NCBI RefSeq assembly: GCF_024171955.1
Contig: NZ_JAMTCS010000013.1
Coordinates: forward strand, 62,001 to 126,000
Origin: Promicromonospora thailandica
GTDB lineage: Bacteria; Actinomycetota; Actinomycetes; Actinomycetales; Cellulomonadaceae
DNA length: 64,000 nt
Reading direction: 5' to 3'
The translations under genes were made by a program, and so were the position numbers. Each line of letters opens with the position of its first letter. Within the stretch, counting starts at the first letter, position 1. Positions 25,547 through 33,779 of the stretch are shown here, in pieces. The notes below the pieces were generated by a model. It had not been told where the DNA came from. It made no database searches and was given only the letters and a program-made list of their open reading frames with translations.

Positions 25547-26335
25547 ATGTTCGCGACCAGCTCCGCTTCCGGCCACGTCCCCGTCCGTGTGCTGGGCGGC
25601 CCGACGGCGGTCCTCGAGTACGGCGGCCTGTGCCTCCTCACCGACCCGACGTTCGACGCACCCGGCGAGTACCCCTCGCCGGGGCGCCCGGTGCTGGTCA
25701 AGACGGCACCGTCCGACCTGGGCCCGGCCGACGTCCTGCCCGTCGACGTCGTGCTGCTGTCCCACGACGAGCACCCCGACAACCTCGACGTCGCGGGCCG
25801 CGCCCTGCTGACCGACGTACCGCTGACGCTCACGACACCGGCCGGCGCGCAGCGGCTCGGCGGCGCGGCGCGCGGCCTCACCGACTGGGAGACGGTCGAG
25901 CTCGGCCGGCCGGACGGCGGGCAGGTCACGGTCACCGGGGTGCCCGCCGTGCACGGCCCCGGCCCGCGCGACCTCATCGAGGCCGGGCTCGGCCAGGTGG
26001 TCGGCTTCGTGCTCACGGGCGACGGCCTGCCCACCGTGTACGTCAGCGGGGACAACGCGTCGCTCGACCTGGTGACGGCGGTGGCCGACCGGTTCGGCCC
26101 GGTCGACACCGCCGTGCTGCACGTGGGCGCTCCGCGCCTGCCCGTCGTGCTCGACGGCGCGGCGATCGTCCTGACCAGCGTCCAGGCCGTCGAGGCCGCG
26201 CGGATCCTCGGCGCCCGCCGGGTGGTCCCCGCCCACTACGACGGCTGGGCCCACTTCAGCGAGGGCCGCGAGGACGTGATCGCGGCCTTCACGGCGGCGG
26301 GCCTCTCGGACCTCCTGGACCTCGCCGGCCACTGA
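25547..26335 (+). CDS. MBL-fold metallo-hydrolase, UlaG-like
   Basis: 262 residues. The fold is that of L-ascorbate-6-phosphate lactonase-like proteins: TAVLEYGGLCLLTDPTF, the metal motif LLSHDEHPDNLD, VPAVHGPGP, YVSGDNAS and VVPAHYDGWAHF. The metal motif departs from the canonical HxHxDH: the site reads HDEHPDN, so one metal ligand is replaced by Glu and the last by Asn. GGGAG precedes the ATG. It probably shares the transcript and the GntR control of the secreted hydrolase. Confidence 0.83.
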   Translation: MFATSSASGHVPVRVLGGPTAVLEYGGLCLLTDPTFDAPGEYPSPGRPVLVKTAPSDLGPADVLPVDVVLLSHDEHPDNLDVAGRALLTDVPLTLTTPAGAQRLGGAARGLTDWETVELGRPDGGQVTVTGVPAVHGPGPRDLIEAGLGQVVGFVLTGDGLPTVYVSGDNASLDLVTAVADRFGPVDTAVLHVGAPRLPVVLDGAAIVLTSVQAVEAARILGARRVVPAHYDGWAHFSEGREDVIAAFTAAGLSDLLDLAGH

Positions 26336-26398
26336 CGCGCCGGCCCGTCTACCGGGACCGGGTGCCTCCCGGATGTCGTCGTCAGTGCGGAGTGCGGG

Positions 26399-27376
26399 CT
26401 AGCGGCAGAACGGCCGCGCACCGGCGGCACCGAGGATGCCGCCGACCACGTGCCGCTCGAACGAGCCGGCGCCCGGCAGCGTCGAGTCCTCGGTCCAGGC
26501 CTCCGGGTCGTGGCCGAGTGACGTGACCCACGCGCGGCCGCCGTCGTAGTACTGGCACCACGACACCGGGTGCTCGCCCGGGTGCCCGGGGTGACCGTTG
26601 AACCCGGCGCCCGAGCCGGTCGTGCGGGTGTCCACCTCGGCGAGGAACCGCACGTCCGTCGGGAACGGCTCGAGGTGGTACCACTCGTCGCGGAAGTCCC
26701 ACCGGCGCGGCAGGTCCCGCGTCGAGACGTCGCGCCGGTCCACCGTGACCACCTGCCCGTCGCGGTGCGGGCCGTGGTCGTAGAAGTGCGTGCCGCCGAG
26801 CAGGCCCTGGAACCACGGCCAGTGGTACATCGCGCCCAGCGTGTTGTGGATCGCCACGAACCCGCCGCCCGAGCGGACGTACTGCAGCAGCGTGGTCTGC
26901 GCCGCGTCGTCGAGCATGGTGCGGGAGGTGCTGAGGAAGACGACGGCGTCGTACGGCGCGAGCCGGCCGGGGGAGTCGAGCTGGCGCACGTCCTCGGTCC
27001 AGTCCACCTCGAAGCCGTGCTCCTGGCCCCAGCGGACCACGGCGTTCTGCGCCACGTGCTCCGCGGTGAGCGGCGGGTTCAGGCCCGGCGGCAGCAGCGG
27101 CCCGAGGTGGGCGTGCCGCGAGACGCCGGTCGCGGTGAGCACGAGCACGCGCACCCGGCCGTCGTCCTCGCGGGGCAGGTCCCAGTCGTTGTAGCAGGCC
27201 GGGTCGGTGCCGCGGCAGACGCCGTAGTCCGCCACCTTGTCCCGGTACGGTTCCGGGCGACCCCCGGACGACGAGGTCGCACCGAGCCCGGCGAGCAGCG
27301 CGGCCAGGATCGCGAGGCCGAGCACCCCCTGTCCGGCGCTGCCGAGCGACTTCCCGAGCACGGATCGAAGCGACAT
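26399..27376 (-). CDS. Secreted or anchored ThuA-domain protein
   Basis: 325 residues. An N-terminal hydrophobic helix (about 17-34) anchors or exports a ThuA domain (PF06283): VRVLVLTATGVSRHAHLG, YDAVVFLSTSRTML, GGGFVAIHNTLGAMYHWPWF and GRAWVTSLGHDPEAW. ThuA proteins take part in trehalose and other carbohydrate catabolism as oxidoreductase- or amidotransferase-like enzymes. The start at 27376 has AGAGGAG upstream. It faces a LacI regulator and lies just downstream of a broken lipoprotein gene, hinting at a former sugar operon. Confidence 0.85.
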   Translation of the reverse strand: MSLRSVLGKSLGSAGQGVLGLAILAALLAGLGATSSSGGRPEPYRDKVADYGVCRGTDPACYNDWDLPREDDGRVRVLVLTATGVSRHAHLGPLLPPGLNPPLTAEHVAQNAVVRWGQEHGFEVDWTEDVRQLDSPGRLAPYDAVVFLSTSRTMLDDAAQTTLLQYVRSGGGFVAIHNTLGAMYHWPWFQGLLGGTHFYDHGPHRDGQVVTVDRRDVSTRDLPRRWDFRDEWYHLEPFPTDVRFLAEVDTRTTGSGAGFNGHPGHPGEHPVSWCQYYDGGRAWVTSLGHDPEAWTEDSTLPGAGSFERHVVGGILGAAGARPFCR

Positions 27377-27402
27377 CGCGTTCTCCTCTGCACAGTTCTG
27401 CC

Positions 27403-27467
27403 TCGCTGAGTGCTGGACATTCGCCCTTTCGTGGGGTGGGAAGGGGCGGATACCCCGCACTCAGCGG
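27403..27467. repeat. Dispersed hairpin repeat, family B (degenerate copy)
   Basis: An imperfect inverted repeat with ends GCTGAGTGC (27405) and GCACTCAGCGG (27457-27467) around a GT-rich loop. It shares CCGCTGAGTGCGGG and TTCGCCC with the perfect hairpin at 56950-57014. It lies between the ThuA gene and the short lipoprotein remnant, whose stop codon it supplies. Confidence 0.6.
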
Positions 27468-27592
27468 TCCAGCGCTCGCCGGCCACCACCCGTGTCGGGG
27501 CCCTTCGTACCCGGGTTCGGCGGGCAGGCGGACAGGGACAGAACCGAGGCCGCGGCGGGTGCCGCTACGGTCGTGCGTCGGGCTGCTGTCAT
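27461..27592 (-). pseudogene. Truncated lipoprotein (signal peptide and lipobox only)
   Basis: A 43-residue frame starts MTAARRTTVAA, has a hydrophobic core and a lipobox LSLSAC, then a Pro/Gly/Thr linker (PPNPGTKGPDTGGG) and stops at once. GGGAG lies 6 nt before the ATG. This is what remains of a lipoprotein, such as a sugar-binding protein of an ABC importer; the mature domain is missing and the stop falls inside the adjacent hairpin repeat. It is preceded by LacI-type operators and followed by the ThuA gene. Confidence 0.5.
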
Positions 27593-27626
27593 GGTCCACT
27601 CCCTCGTGGGGCCACCTCGTCGTGGC

Positions 27627-27650
27627 AAGCGCTTCCGTAACCGCTTACGG
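27627..27650. promoter_or_regulatory. LacI-type operators
   Basis: AAGCGCTT (27627-27634) is a perfect palindrome with the central CG typical of LacI-family sites. It abuts CCGTAA-CCGC-TTACGG (27635-27650), a second near-perfect site. They lie between the divergent lipoprotein remnant/ThuA genes and the LacI gene. Confidence 0.65.
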
Positions 27651-27745
27651 CACTCTAGGAACTGGGACGCTGGGTGACAAGGATTGTGGGAGTGCGTATC
27701 ACCCGTACGAGCTGCCCGTGCACGAGCCGACGGCGAGGAGATCAG

Positions 27746-28777
27746 ATGCGGAAGCACACCGCCGGGCTACGCCTGGTCGACGTCGCCGAGCGGGCGGGCG
27801 TGTCCATCGCCACCGCGTCCCGCGCCCTGTCGGGGTCCGCCGGGGTCTCGGAGGTGCTGGCCGAGCGGGTACGCGCCGTCGCAGCAGACCTCGGGTACGT
27901 CGCCAACGTGCACGCGCGCTCCCTGGCGAGCGGCGCGAGCCCCGGTGTCGGCCTCGTGGTGCACGAGATCGGCGACCCCTACTTCGCCGAGATCGCCAGC
28001 GGGGTGCTGGAGGTCGCCGGGGCGCACGACCGCATGGTGCAGATCTGCCACACCGGTCGTGACCCCTACGCGGAGGTGGCCCAGCTGCGGGCGCTGGTCA
28101 ACGCCCGCGTGGGGATCATCGTCGTCGCGGGGTCGGGGCACCTCGACCGGGACGTCCAGGCCCGGATGAAGGTCGAGGTGCACGCCTTCGAGGCGGCCGG
28201 CGGACGGGTCGCCGTCATCGGCCGGCACCCGCAGCTCGGTGTCGACGCCGTGGTGCCGGCCAACGTCGAGGGGGGCCGCGCGATCGCGGAGCACCTGCTC
28301 GGGCTCGGGCACCGGCGCATCGCCGTCGCCGCCGGGTCGCGCCGGCTGGCCACGATGGCGGACCGCCTGACCGGCGTCTCCCGGGCGCTCGAGGCCCACG
28401 GGCTGCGGCTCGCCGACCTGCCCGTGGTCGAGGCCGAGTTCACGCTGGAGGGCGGCAAGGAGGCCGCCCGGCGCATCCTCGACGAGCACCCGGACGTGAC
28501 GGCCGTGCTGGCGCTCAACGACGACATGGCGGTCGGCGTCCTGTCGGTGCTCCGGGAGCGGGGCATCTCCGTGCCCGACGACGTCTCGGTCACCGGCTTC
28601 GACGACGTCACCGTCGCGGGACACCTGTCGCCCGCCCTGACGACCGTGCACCTGCCGATGAAGGAGATGGGGCGCCAGGCCCTGGAGCTCGCGCTGCTGC
28701 CCCGGGCGACCCGCCCGAGGCGCCGTCCGGCGGCGCAGCGCCTGATGGTCCGGGCGTCGACGTCCCGGGCCCGCTGA
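27746..28777 (+). CDS. LacI family transcriptional regulator
   Basis: 343 residues. The N-terminal HTH reads LRLVDVAERAGVSIATASRALSG, with the hinge helix VANVHARSLASGAS, followed by a periplasmic-binding-like sensor domain (VGLVVHEIGDPYFAEI ... VTGFDDVTVAGHLSPALTTV). The ATG at 27746 has GAGGAG 5 nt upstream. LacI proteins of this type sense sugars. The two operators 96-119 bp upstream, next to the ThuA and lipoprotein remnant genes, suggest these are its targets. Confidence 0.9.
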   Translation: MRKHTAGLRLVDVAERAGVSIATASRALSGSAGVSEVLAERVRAVAADLGYVANVHARSLASGASPGVGLVVHEIGDPYFAEIASGVLEVAGAHDRMVQICHTGRDPYAEVAQLRALVNARVGIIVVAGSGHLDRDVQARMKVEVHAFEAAGGRVAVIGRHPQLGVDAVVPANVEGGRAIAEHLLGLGHRRIAVAAGSRRLATMADRLTGVSRALEAHGLRLADLPVVEAEFTLEGGKEAARRILDEHPDVTAVLALNDDMAVGVLSVLRERGISVPDDVSVTGFDDVTVAGHLSPALTTVHLPMKEMGRQALELALLPRATRPRRRPAAQRLMVRASTSRAR

Positions 28778-28840
28778 ACCCCCAGACCGCCGCACCCCGC
28801 CCTGCTGCCGCACCCCCCTGCGCGGTCCCGGCCGCCCTCC

Positions 28841-28910
28841 TCCTCTTCGAGACCGAGGTTGCTTCGCTTTGCGGGCCCGCAAAGCGAAGCAACCTCGGTC
28901 TCGAAGGGGA
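28841..28910. repeat. 62-bp perfect palindrome (70 bp with one mismatch)
   Basis: 28845-28875 and 28876-28906 are exact reverse complements with no spacer, centred on GGGCCC; three further pairs beyond one mismatch extend it to 28841-28910. Each arm contains GAGACCGAGGTTGCTTCGC. It lies in the 187-bp spacer after the LacI gene and before the ArsR gene and may act as a terminator. No mobile-element gene accompanies it. Confidence 0.8.
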
Positions 28911-28930
28911 CTGCAGAGGTGTCGCAGGGG

Positions 28931-28958
28931 TTGACGCATGCCGTTATGGGTATATGTT
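28931..28958 (+). promoter_or_regulatory. Promoter of the ArsR operon
   Basis: TTGACG (28931-28936) and TATGTT (28953-28958) are 16 bp apart. The -10 ends 6 nt before the ATG at 28965, so the transcript is probably leaderless. Confidence 0.6.
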
Positions 28959-28964
28959 TGGTCC

Positions 28965-29333
28965 ATGGCACGAGCAGCGACCACCACCGACGCGTTCAAC
29001 GCGGTCGCCGAGCCGCGGCGTCGCGAGATCCTCGACGCCCTGGCCGGCGGCGAGCTGGCGGTGGGTGACCTCGTCGAGCTGCTCGGCCTCGCCCAGCCAC
29101 AGGTGTCCAAGCACCTGCGGGTCCTGCGGGAGGTGGGGCTGGTGGACGTGCGCGACGACGGGCGCCGCCGGCTCTACCGGGTCAACGGCGCGCCGCTGCG
29201 GGCGGTGCACGACTGGGTCTCCCGCTACGAGCACCTCTGGAACGAGCGGTTCGACCTGGTCGACGCCGTGCTGGACGAGCTCACCGACACCGGGGCCGAA
29301 CCCCCCGGGCCGACCACGCCAGAAGGAGACTGA
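28965..29333 (+). CDS. ArsR/SmtB-type transcriptional regulator
   Basis: 122 residues. The winged helix FNAVAEPRRREILDALAGGE, then DLVELLGLAQPQVSKHLRVLREVGLVDVRDDGRRRLYRVN, is complete. There is no cysteine, so it is not a classical metal sensor; this clade usually pairs with AHSA1/SRPBCC genes, as here. The partner gene starts 1 nt after its stop. Autoregulation of the two-gene operon is likely. Confidence 0.9.
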   Translation: MARAATTTDAFNAVAEPRRREILDALAGGELAVGDLVELLGLAQPQVSKHLRVLREVGLVDVRDDGRRRLYRVNGAPLRAVHDWVSRYEHLWNERFDLVDAVLDELTDTGAEPPGPTTPEGD

Positions 29334-29334
29334 G

Positions 29335-29847
29335 ATGACCACGACGACCAAGGGCAGCGCCGTCCTGACGCTGCCGTCCGACACCGAGATCCTGGTGACC
29401 CGGGAGTTCAACGCACCGCGCGACCTCGTGTGGCGCGTGTTCACCGAGCCCGAGCTGATCCGGCGCTGGTGGGCCGGGCAGCGCGGCACCGTGACCGAGG
29501 CGAGCGTGGACCTGCGGGTGGGCGGCACGTGGCGCTACGTCATGACGACGACCGACGGCTTCGACGTCGCCTTCCACGGCGAGTACCGCGAGATCGAGGC
29601 ACCCGCGCGGATGACGCACACGGAGGTCTTCGAGGGGATGCCCGACGGCGACTCGGACCCCAGCCTCAACCACTACACGTTCGCCGAGCACGACGGCCGC
29701 ACCACGCTCACGGTCCGCACCGTCGTGTCGAGCAAGGAGGTGCGCGACATGATCATCGCCACCGGCATGGAGGGCGGGATGCAGGAGGGCTACGACCTGG
29801 TGGAGGAGCTCGCCGTGGAGCTCGCGGGGGAGCAGGCGCCGGCGTGA
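29335..29847 (+). CDS. SRPBCC (AHSA1-like) domain protein
   Basis: 170 residues. The START/Bet v1-like fold is seen from TREFNAPRDLVWRVFTEPELIRRWWAG, DLRVGGTWRYVM, FHGEYREIEAPARMTHTEVF and the long C-terminal helix GYDLVEELAVELAG. Such AHSA1 proteins bind hydrophobic ligands in the cavity; the bacterial ArsR-linked members have no settled function. AGAAGGAG lies before the ATG. It is co-transcribed with the ArsR gene. Confidence 0.88.
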   Translation: MTTTTKGSAVLTLPSDTEILVTREFNAPRDLVWRVFTEPELIRRWWAGQRGTVTEASVDLRVGGTWRYVMTTTDGFDVAFHGEYREIEAPARMTHTEVFEGMPDGDSDPSLNHYTFAEHDGRTTLTVRTVVSSKEVRDMIIATGMEGGMQEGYDLVEELAVELAGEQAPA

Positions 29848-29864
29848 CACGCGCTCCGGCCACT

Positions 29865-29900
29865 GCGGGCGGCGCGCGGCCGGTGCCGCGCGCCGCCCGC
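29865..29900. terminator. Bidirectional hairpin terminator
   Basis: Perfect 16-bp arms GCGGGCGGCGCGCGGC and GCCGCGCGCCGCCCGC with a CGGT loop, between the convergent AHSA1 and MFS genes. Confidence 0.7.
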
Positions 29901-29929
29901 CGTCGGATGCCGGGTCAGGTCATGCAGGG

Positions 29930-31210
29930 TCAGGCCGTCTGCGCGCCCCGCCGCCCCGTGCCCAGGAGGACCGACGCAGCCGCGAGCAGCACGAGCATGA
30001 GCACGCCGAAGGCGAGCACGGCGGTGCCGGCCGGCACGGTCCGCAGCAGGATCCCGAGCAGCACCACCGGCAGCGACATGCCGGCGTAGGCGGCGAGGAA
30101 CAGGCCGGCCAGGGCCTCGGCGCGCGAGCCGCCCGCCGCGACGGAGACCACGGTGCCGACCCCGGACTTGAACAGGGTGCCCGCGCCCGCGCCGGTGACG
30201 ACGCCCCCGATCACGAGCAGGGGGAAGACCGCGGCGAGCATCGCGCCGACGATGAGGACGAGCCCCGCGGTCAGGAGGGACACCCCGAGCACGTGCTGCG
30301 TCCGCACACCGCGCCGGCCCGTGACGATCTGGGCCAGGCCGGCCGCGCCGAACACCGTGAACGTCACGGCCCCGGCCACGCCGTGCGACGTGACGTGCAG
30401 GTCGTGCGCCAGGAAGGACGGCGCGAGCGAGGTGAACAGCCCGAACATCGCGAAGCTGACGAACGCCGCCACGAGGGCGCCCGCGTACCGGCCGCGCGAC
30501 TCGGCGGGCACCGTGACGCGCTGCGGCCGGTAGTGCCACGGCTCGTCGACGGCCTCGACGGTCTCGGGCACGAACGCCACGAGCAGCAGGCCGAGCACCA
30601 GGGCGAACAGGAACACGAGGTAGGGGGTGTGCAGGGGAGCGGGTGCGATGTCGGCCAGGATGCCCGCCACGAGCGGGCCCGCCCCGATGCCGCCGAGGTT
30701 CGCCGCGGTCGAGATGGTCTCGGCGTGCCGGCTCGGCGGCCTGCCGGCGGCCGCGCGCCCGGCCGCGAGCAGCTCGGTGAGGTGCGCGGTGGCGGTCGCG
30801 GTGAGCAGCCCGATGCCGAGGCCGGAGAGGACGCGCGCGACGAGCAGCGGGCCGAGATCGGTCGACGTGACGAAGACGAGGCCCGCGAGCACGTTGAGCA
30901 GCACGGCGGGTGCGATGAGGCGCAGGCGGCCGAAGCGGTCCGACAGGTGCCCCGCCAGGAACAGGGCCGCGGCGACGCCGACCGCGTACGCGGCGAACAC
31001 CAGGGTGACGGCCAGCGGGCCGAACCCCTCGCGTTCCTGGTAGAGGACGTACAGCGGCGCGGGCGCGCCCGCGAAGGCCATCGTGACGGCGAAGAGGGCG
31101 GCCACGATCCAGAAGCCGCGGGCGTGGTGCCGGGGCCGGCGTCGGGCGAGCGTCCCGGTCTCTGGCTGGTCCGGGAGGCCGGACGGTCGAACGGTGGTGG
31201 AGGGTGTCAC
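29930..31210 (-). CDS. MFS transporter
   Basis: 426 residues with 12 predicted membrane segments. Motif A is GHLSDRFGRLR; APLYVLYQEREGFGP and GLGIGLLTATATAHLTEL are typical of drug/sugar efflux MFS proteins of actinobacteria. It is divergent from a LysR gene across 82 bp holding a LysR-type palindrome, so LysR control is likely. The substrate is unknown. Confidence 0.88.
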   Translation of the reverse strand: MTPSTTVRPSGLPDQPETGTLARRRPRHHARGFWIVAALFAVTMAFAGAPAPLYVLYQEREGFGPLAVTLVFAAYAVGVAAALFLAGHLSDRFGRLRLIAPAVLLNVLAGLVFVTSTDLGPLLVARVLSGLGIGLLTATATAHLTELLAAGRAAAGRPPSRHAETISTAANLGGIGAGPLVAGILADIAPAPLHTPYLVFLFALVLGLLLVAFVPETVEAVDEPWHYRPQRVTVPAESRGRYAGALVAAFVSFAMFGLFTSLAPSFLAHDLHVTSHGVAGAVTFTVFGAAGLAQIVTGRRGVRTQHVLGVSLLTAGLVLIVGAMLAAVFPLLVIGGVVTGAGAGTLFKSGVGTVVSVAAGGSRAEALAGLFLAAYAGMSLPVVLLGILLRTVPAGTAVLAFGVLMLVLLAAASVLLGTGRRGAQTA

Positions 31211-31267
31211 GCCTACGATCGTGCGCCTGCCGGGTCATCAAGTCCAACGAATCCTGGCGAACCCGAT

Positions 31268-31284
31268 TATCGCGATCGGCGATA
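31268..31284. promoter_or_regulatory. LysR-type operator
   Basis: TATCGC-GATCG-GCGATA is a perfect inverted repeat of 6-bp arms in T-N11-A geometry, 9 bp before the LysR start and 58 bp from the divergent MFS start. Confidence 0.65.
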
Positions 31285-31292
31285 CTGAGACG

Positions 31293-32198
31293 ATGCAGCC
31301 GCACCAGCTCCAGTACTTCGTGGCGATCGCCGAGACGGGCAGCTTCACCGCCGGCGCCCAGCGGGCCCGGGTGGTGCAGTCCGCGGCGTCGGCGGCCGTC
31401 AAACAGCTCGAGCGTGAGCTCGGGTGCGTGCTGTTCGTGCGCGGACGGCGCATCGCGCTGACCCCGGAGGGCGAGGCGCTGCTGCCCCGGGCGCGGGACG
31501 TGCTCGCCGCCATCGACGCGGCCCGGGCGGCGGTGGCTGCGACGCGCGGCCAGATCGTCGGCACCGTGAGCCTCGGCATGATGAACCACCTGGCCCGCTT
31601 CGACGTCGCGGCCCTGCTGGCCGACTTCCGGCGGGCGCACCCCGGCGTCGTCGTGCACGCGCGGCAGACGGGGACCGGGTCGCGGGGGAGCCTGGAGGCG
31701 GTGCGCCGCGGCGACCTCGACCTGGCGCTCGCCTCGACGGTGTCGGAGACGGCCCCCGGGCTCGTGCTGCGCACGCTGGACAGCGAGCCGATCCGGTTCG
31801 TGTGCCACCGGACCCACCCGCTGGCCGGCACCGGCACCGTCCGGCTCGCGCAGCTCGCCGACGAGCCGTTCGTCGAGTCGCCCGTCGGGTGGGGCAACCG
31901 CGCCGTCGTCGACCAGGCGTTCGCCGCCGCGGGCCTGCGGCGCGACGTGCACACGGAGGCGACCGACTTCGTGCTGGGCCAGGCGCTGGTGCGCGAGGGC
32001 CTGGGGGTGATGTTCGTGCCGGCGTCCGCGGTGTCGCCGGACCCGGAGATCGTCGCGCTCGACGTCGAGCCGGCACTCACCTGGAGCGTCCGGCTCGCCC
32101 ACTCGGCGAGCCGCCCGCTGTCGGCCGCCGCGGCCGCGCTCGCCGACCGGCTCGAGCGCGGCGCCCCGCACGGCCGCGCGGGCACCCGAAGCCGTTAG
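31293..32198 (+). CDS. LysR family transcriptional regulator
   Basis: 301 residues. The N-terminal HTH reads LQYFVAIAETGSFTAGAQRA then SAASAAVKQLERELGCVLF; the C-terminal periplasmic-binding-like domain (GTVSLGMMNHLARFDVAALL onward) senses the coinducer. It is divergent from the MFS gene and probably controls it via the TATCGC palindrome. The DHA2 exporter downstream starts 56 bp after its stop and might also be a target. Confidence 0.9.
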   Translation: MQPHQLQYFVAIAETGSFTAGAQRARVVQSAASAAVKQLERELGCVLFVRGRRIALTPEGEALLPRARDVLAAIDAARAAVAATRGQIVGTVSLGMMNHLARFDVAALLADFRRAHPGVVVHARQTGTGSRGSLEAVRRGDLDLALASTVSETAPGLVLRTLDSEPIRFVCHRTHPLAGTGTVRLAQLADEPFVESPVGWGNRAVVDQAFAAAGLRRDVHTEATDFVLGQALVREGLGVMFVPASAVSPDPEIVALDVEPALTWSVRLAHSASRPLSAAAAALADRLERGAPHGRAGTRSR

Positions 32199-32254
32199 CG
32201 CGGGCAACTATGTAAGGTGCAGGTAACCCCCTCGCGAAGGATCGTGCCTGCCCC

Positions 32255-33709
32255 ATGAGGTTCCGCTTTCCCCCTGCCGACCGTTCCCGGCTCACCCGCA
32301 TGCCGAGCCCGAACCTGGTGATCGCGGTGCTCGCGTTCGCCGGCATGGGCGCGTCGTTCATGCAGACGATCCTGCTGCCGATCCAGTCCGAGCTGCCGGT
32401 GCTGCTCGGGACGTCGCGCGACGTCACGGCGTGGGTCATCACGGTGACGCTCCTGGTGGCGGCGATCTGCACGCCCATCTCCGGGCGGCTGGGCGACATG
32501 TACGGCAAGAAGACGGTCGCGCTCGCGCTGCTCGGCCTGCTGGCGCTGGGTTCGGTGGTCGCGGCGCTGTCGCCGTCGGTGGTGCTGCTCATCGTCGGCC
32601 GGGGCCTGCAGGGCATGGGCATGGGCGTCGTACCGCTCGGCATCTCGATCCTGCGCGACGTGCTCCACCGCGACCGCCTCGGCTCGGGCATCGCGCTGGT
32701 CAGCGCCACGCTCGGCGTCGGCGGCGCGCTCGGCCTGCCCATCAGCGCATTCGTCACCGAACGCTACGACTGGCACGTGGTCTTCTGGGTCGCCGCGGGC
32801 ATCGGGCTGCTCGCGCTGGCGCTGGTCGCGTGGGTGGTGCCCGTGAGCACGCTGCGCACGGGCGGGCGGCTCGACGTCGTCGGCGTGACCGGCCTTGCCG
32901 TCGGCCTGACCGGGGTGCTGCTGGCGGTCTCGCGCGGCAACGACTGGGGCTGGGGCTCGCCCCGCACGCTCGGGCTGCTGCTCGGCGGCGCCGCCGTGCT
33001 CCTCGTATGGGGCTGGTACGAGCTGCGCGTGCCGGAGCCCCTGGTCGACCTGCGGGTCACGGCACGCGGCACGGTGCTGTTCACCAACCTCGCCTCGATC
33101 GCCATGGGCTTCGCCCTGTTCGCGTCGAACGTCGTCTTCCCCCAGCTCCTGGAGCTGCCGACGGCGGCCGGCGGCCTGGGCCTGAGCCTGATGCAGGCGA
33201 GCCTCGTGCTCATGCCGTCCGGCCTGGTGATGCTCGCGATGTCGCCCGTGGCCGGGCGGCTCGAGCACCGCATCGGCCCCAAGCCGCTGCTCGCCGCCGG
33301 CGCGGCCGTCATCGCGGTCTCCTACGTGATCGCCGTGGTGGTCGACCTCGACGTGTGGAGCGTGCTCGTGGTCAACGTCGTGGTCGGCGTCGGCATCGGG
33401 CTGGGGTTCGCGGCGATGCCCGCCCTCATCATGCGGGTGGTCCCCGCGCACGAGACCGGGGCCGCGAACGGGCTCAACACCCTCATGCGGTCCCTGGGCA
33501 CGACGTCGGCCGCCGCCGTCGTGGGCGGGGTGCTCGCCGCGGGCGGCGCGGAGCTGGACGGCGTGCCCGTCCCGTCCGACGACGCCTTCCGCACCGCCCT
33601 GCTGCTGGGCCTGCTCGCCTCGGTCGTGTGCACCGTGCTGGCGCTGCTGATCCCGCGGCCCACACCTCCCGCCCACGAGCACACCTCGCTGCCGGACGGC
33701 GTGCTGTAG
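32255..33709 (+). CDS. MFS multidrug exporter, DHA2 (EmrB/QacA) family
   Basis: 484 residues with 14 predicted membrane segments. Motif A is GRLGDMYGKKT and motif C-like GATLGVGGALGLPI follows; QTILLPIQSELPVLLG and the 14-helix layout place it in DHA2 proton-driven drug exporters. It lies 56 bp after the LysR gene on the same strand. The next gene is 259 bp away, beyond a repeat cluster. Confidence 0.9.
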   Translation: MRFRFPPADRSRLTRMPSPNLVIAVLAFAGMGASFMQTILLPIQSELPVLLGTSRDVTAWVITVTLLVAAICTPISGRLGDMYGKKTVALALLGLLALGSVVAALSPSVVLLIVGRGLQGMGMGVVPLGISILRDVLHRDRLGSGIALVSATLGVGGALGLPISAFVTERYDWHVVFWVAAGIGLLALALVAWVVPVSTLRTGGRLDVVGVTGLAVGLTGVLLAVSRGNDWGWGSPRTLGLLLGGAAVLLVWGWYELRVPEPLVDLRVTARGTVLFTNLASIAMGFALFASNVVFPQLLELPTAAGGLGLSLMQASLVLMPSGLVMLAMSPVAGRLEHRIGPKPLLAAGAAVIAVSYVIAVVVDLDVWSVLVVNVVVGVGIGLGFAAMPALIMRVVPAHETGAANGLNTLMRSLGTTSAAAVVGGVLAAGGAELDGVPVPSDDAFRTALLLGLLASVVCTVLALLIPRPTPPAHEHTSLPDGVL

Positions 33710-33779
33710 CGCGGGCGAGTGCCGGGCGCGGCGAGATGCGCGCCCGGTGGGTCCGGCGGGGCGACCCTCTCGCGCGCGG

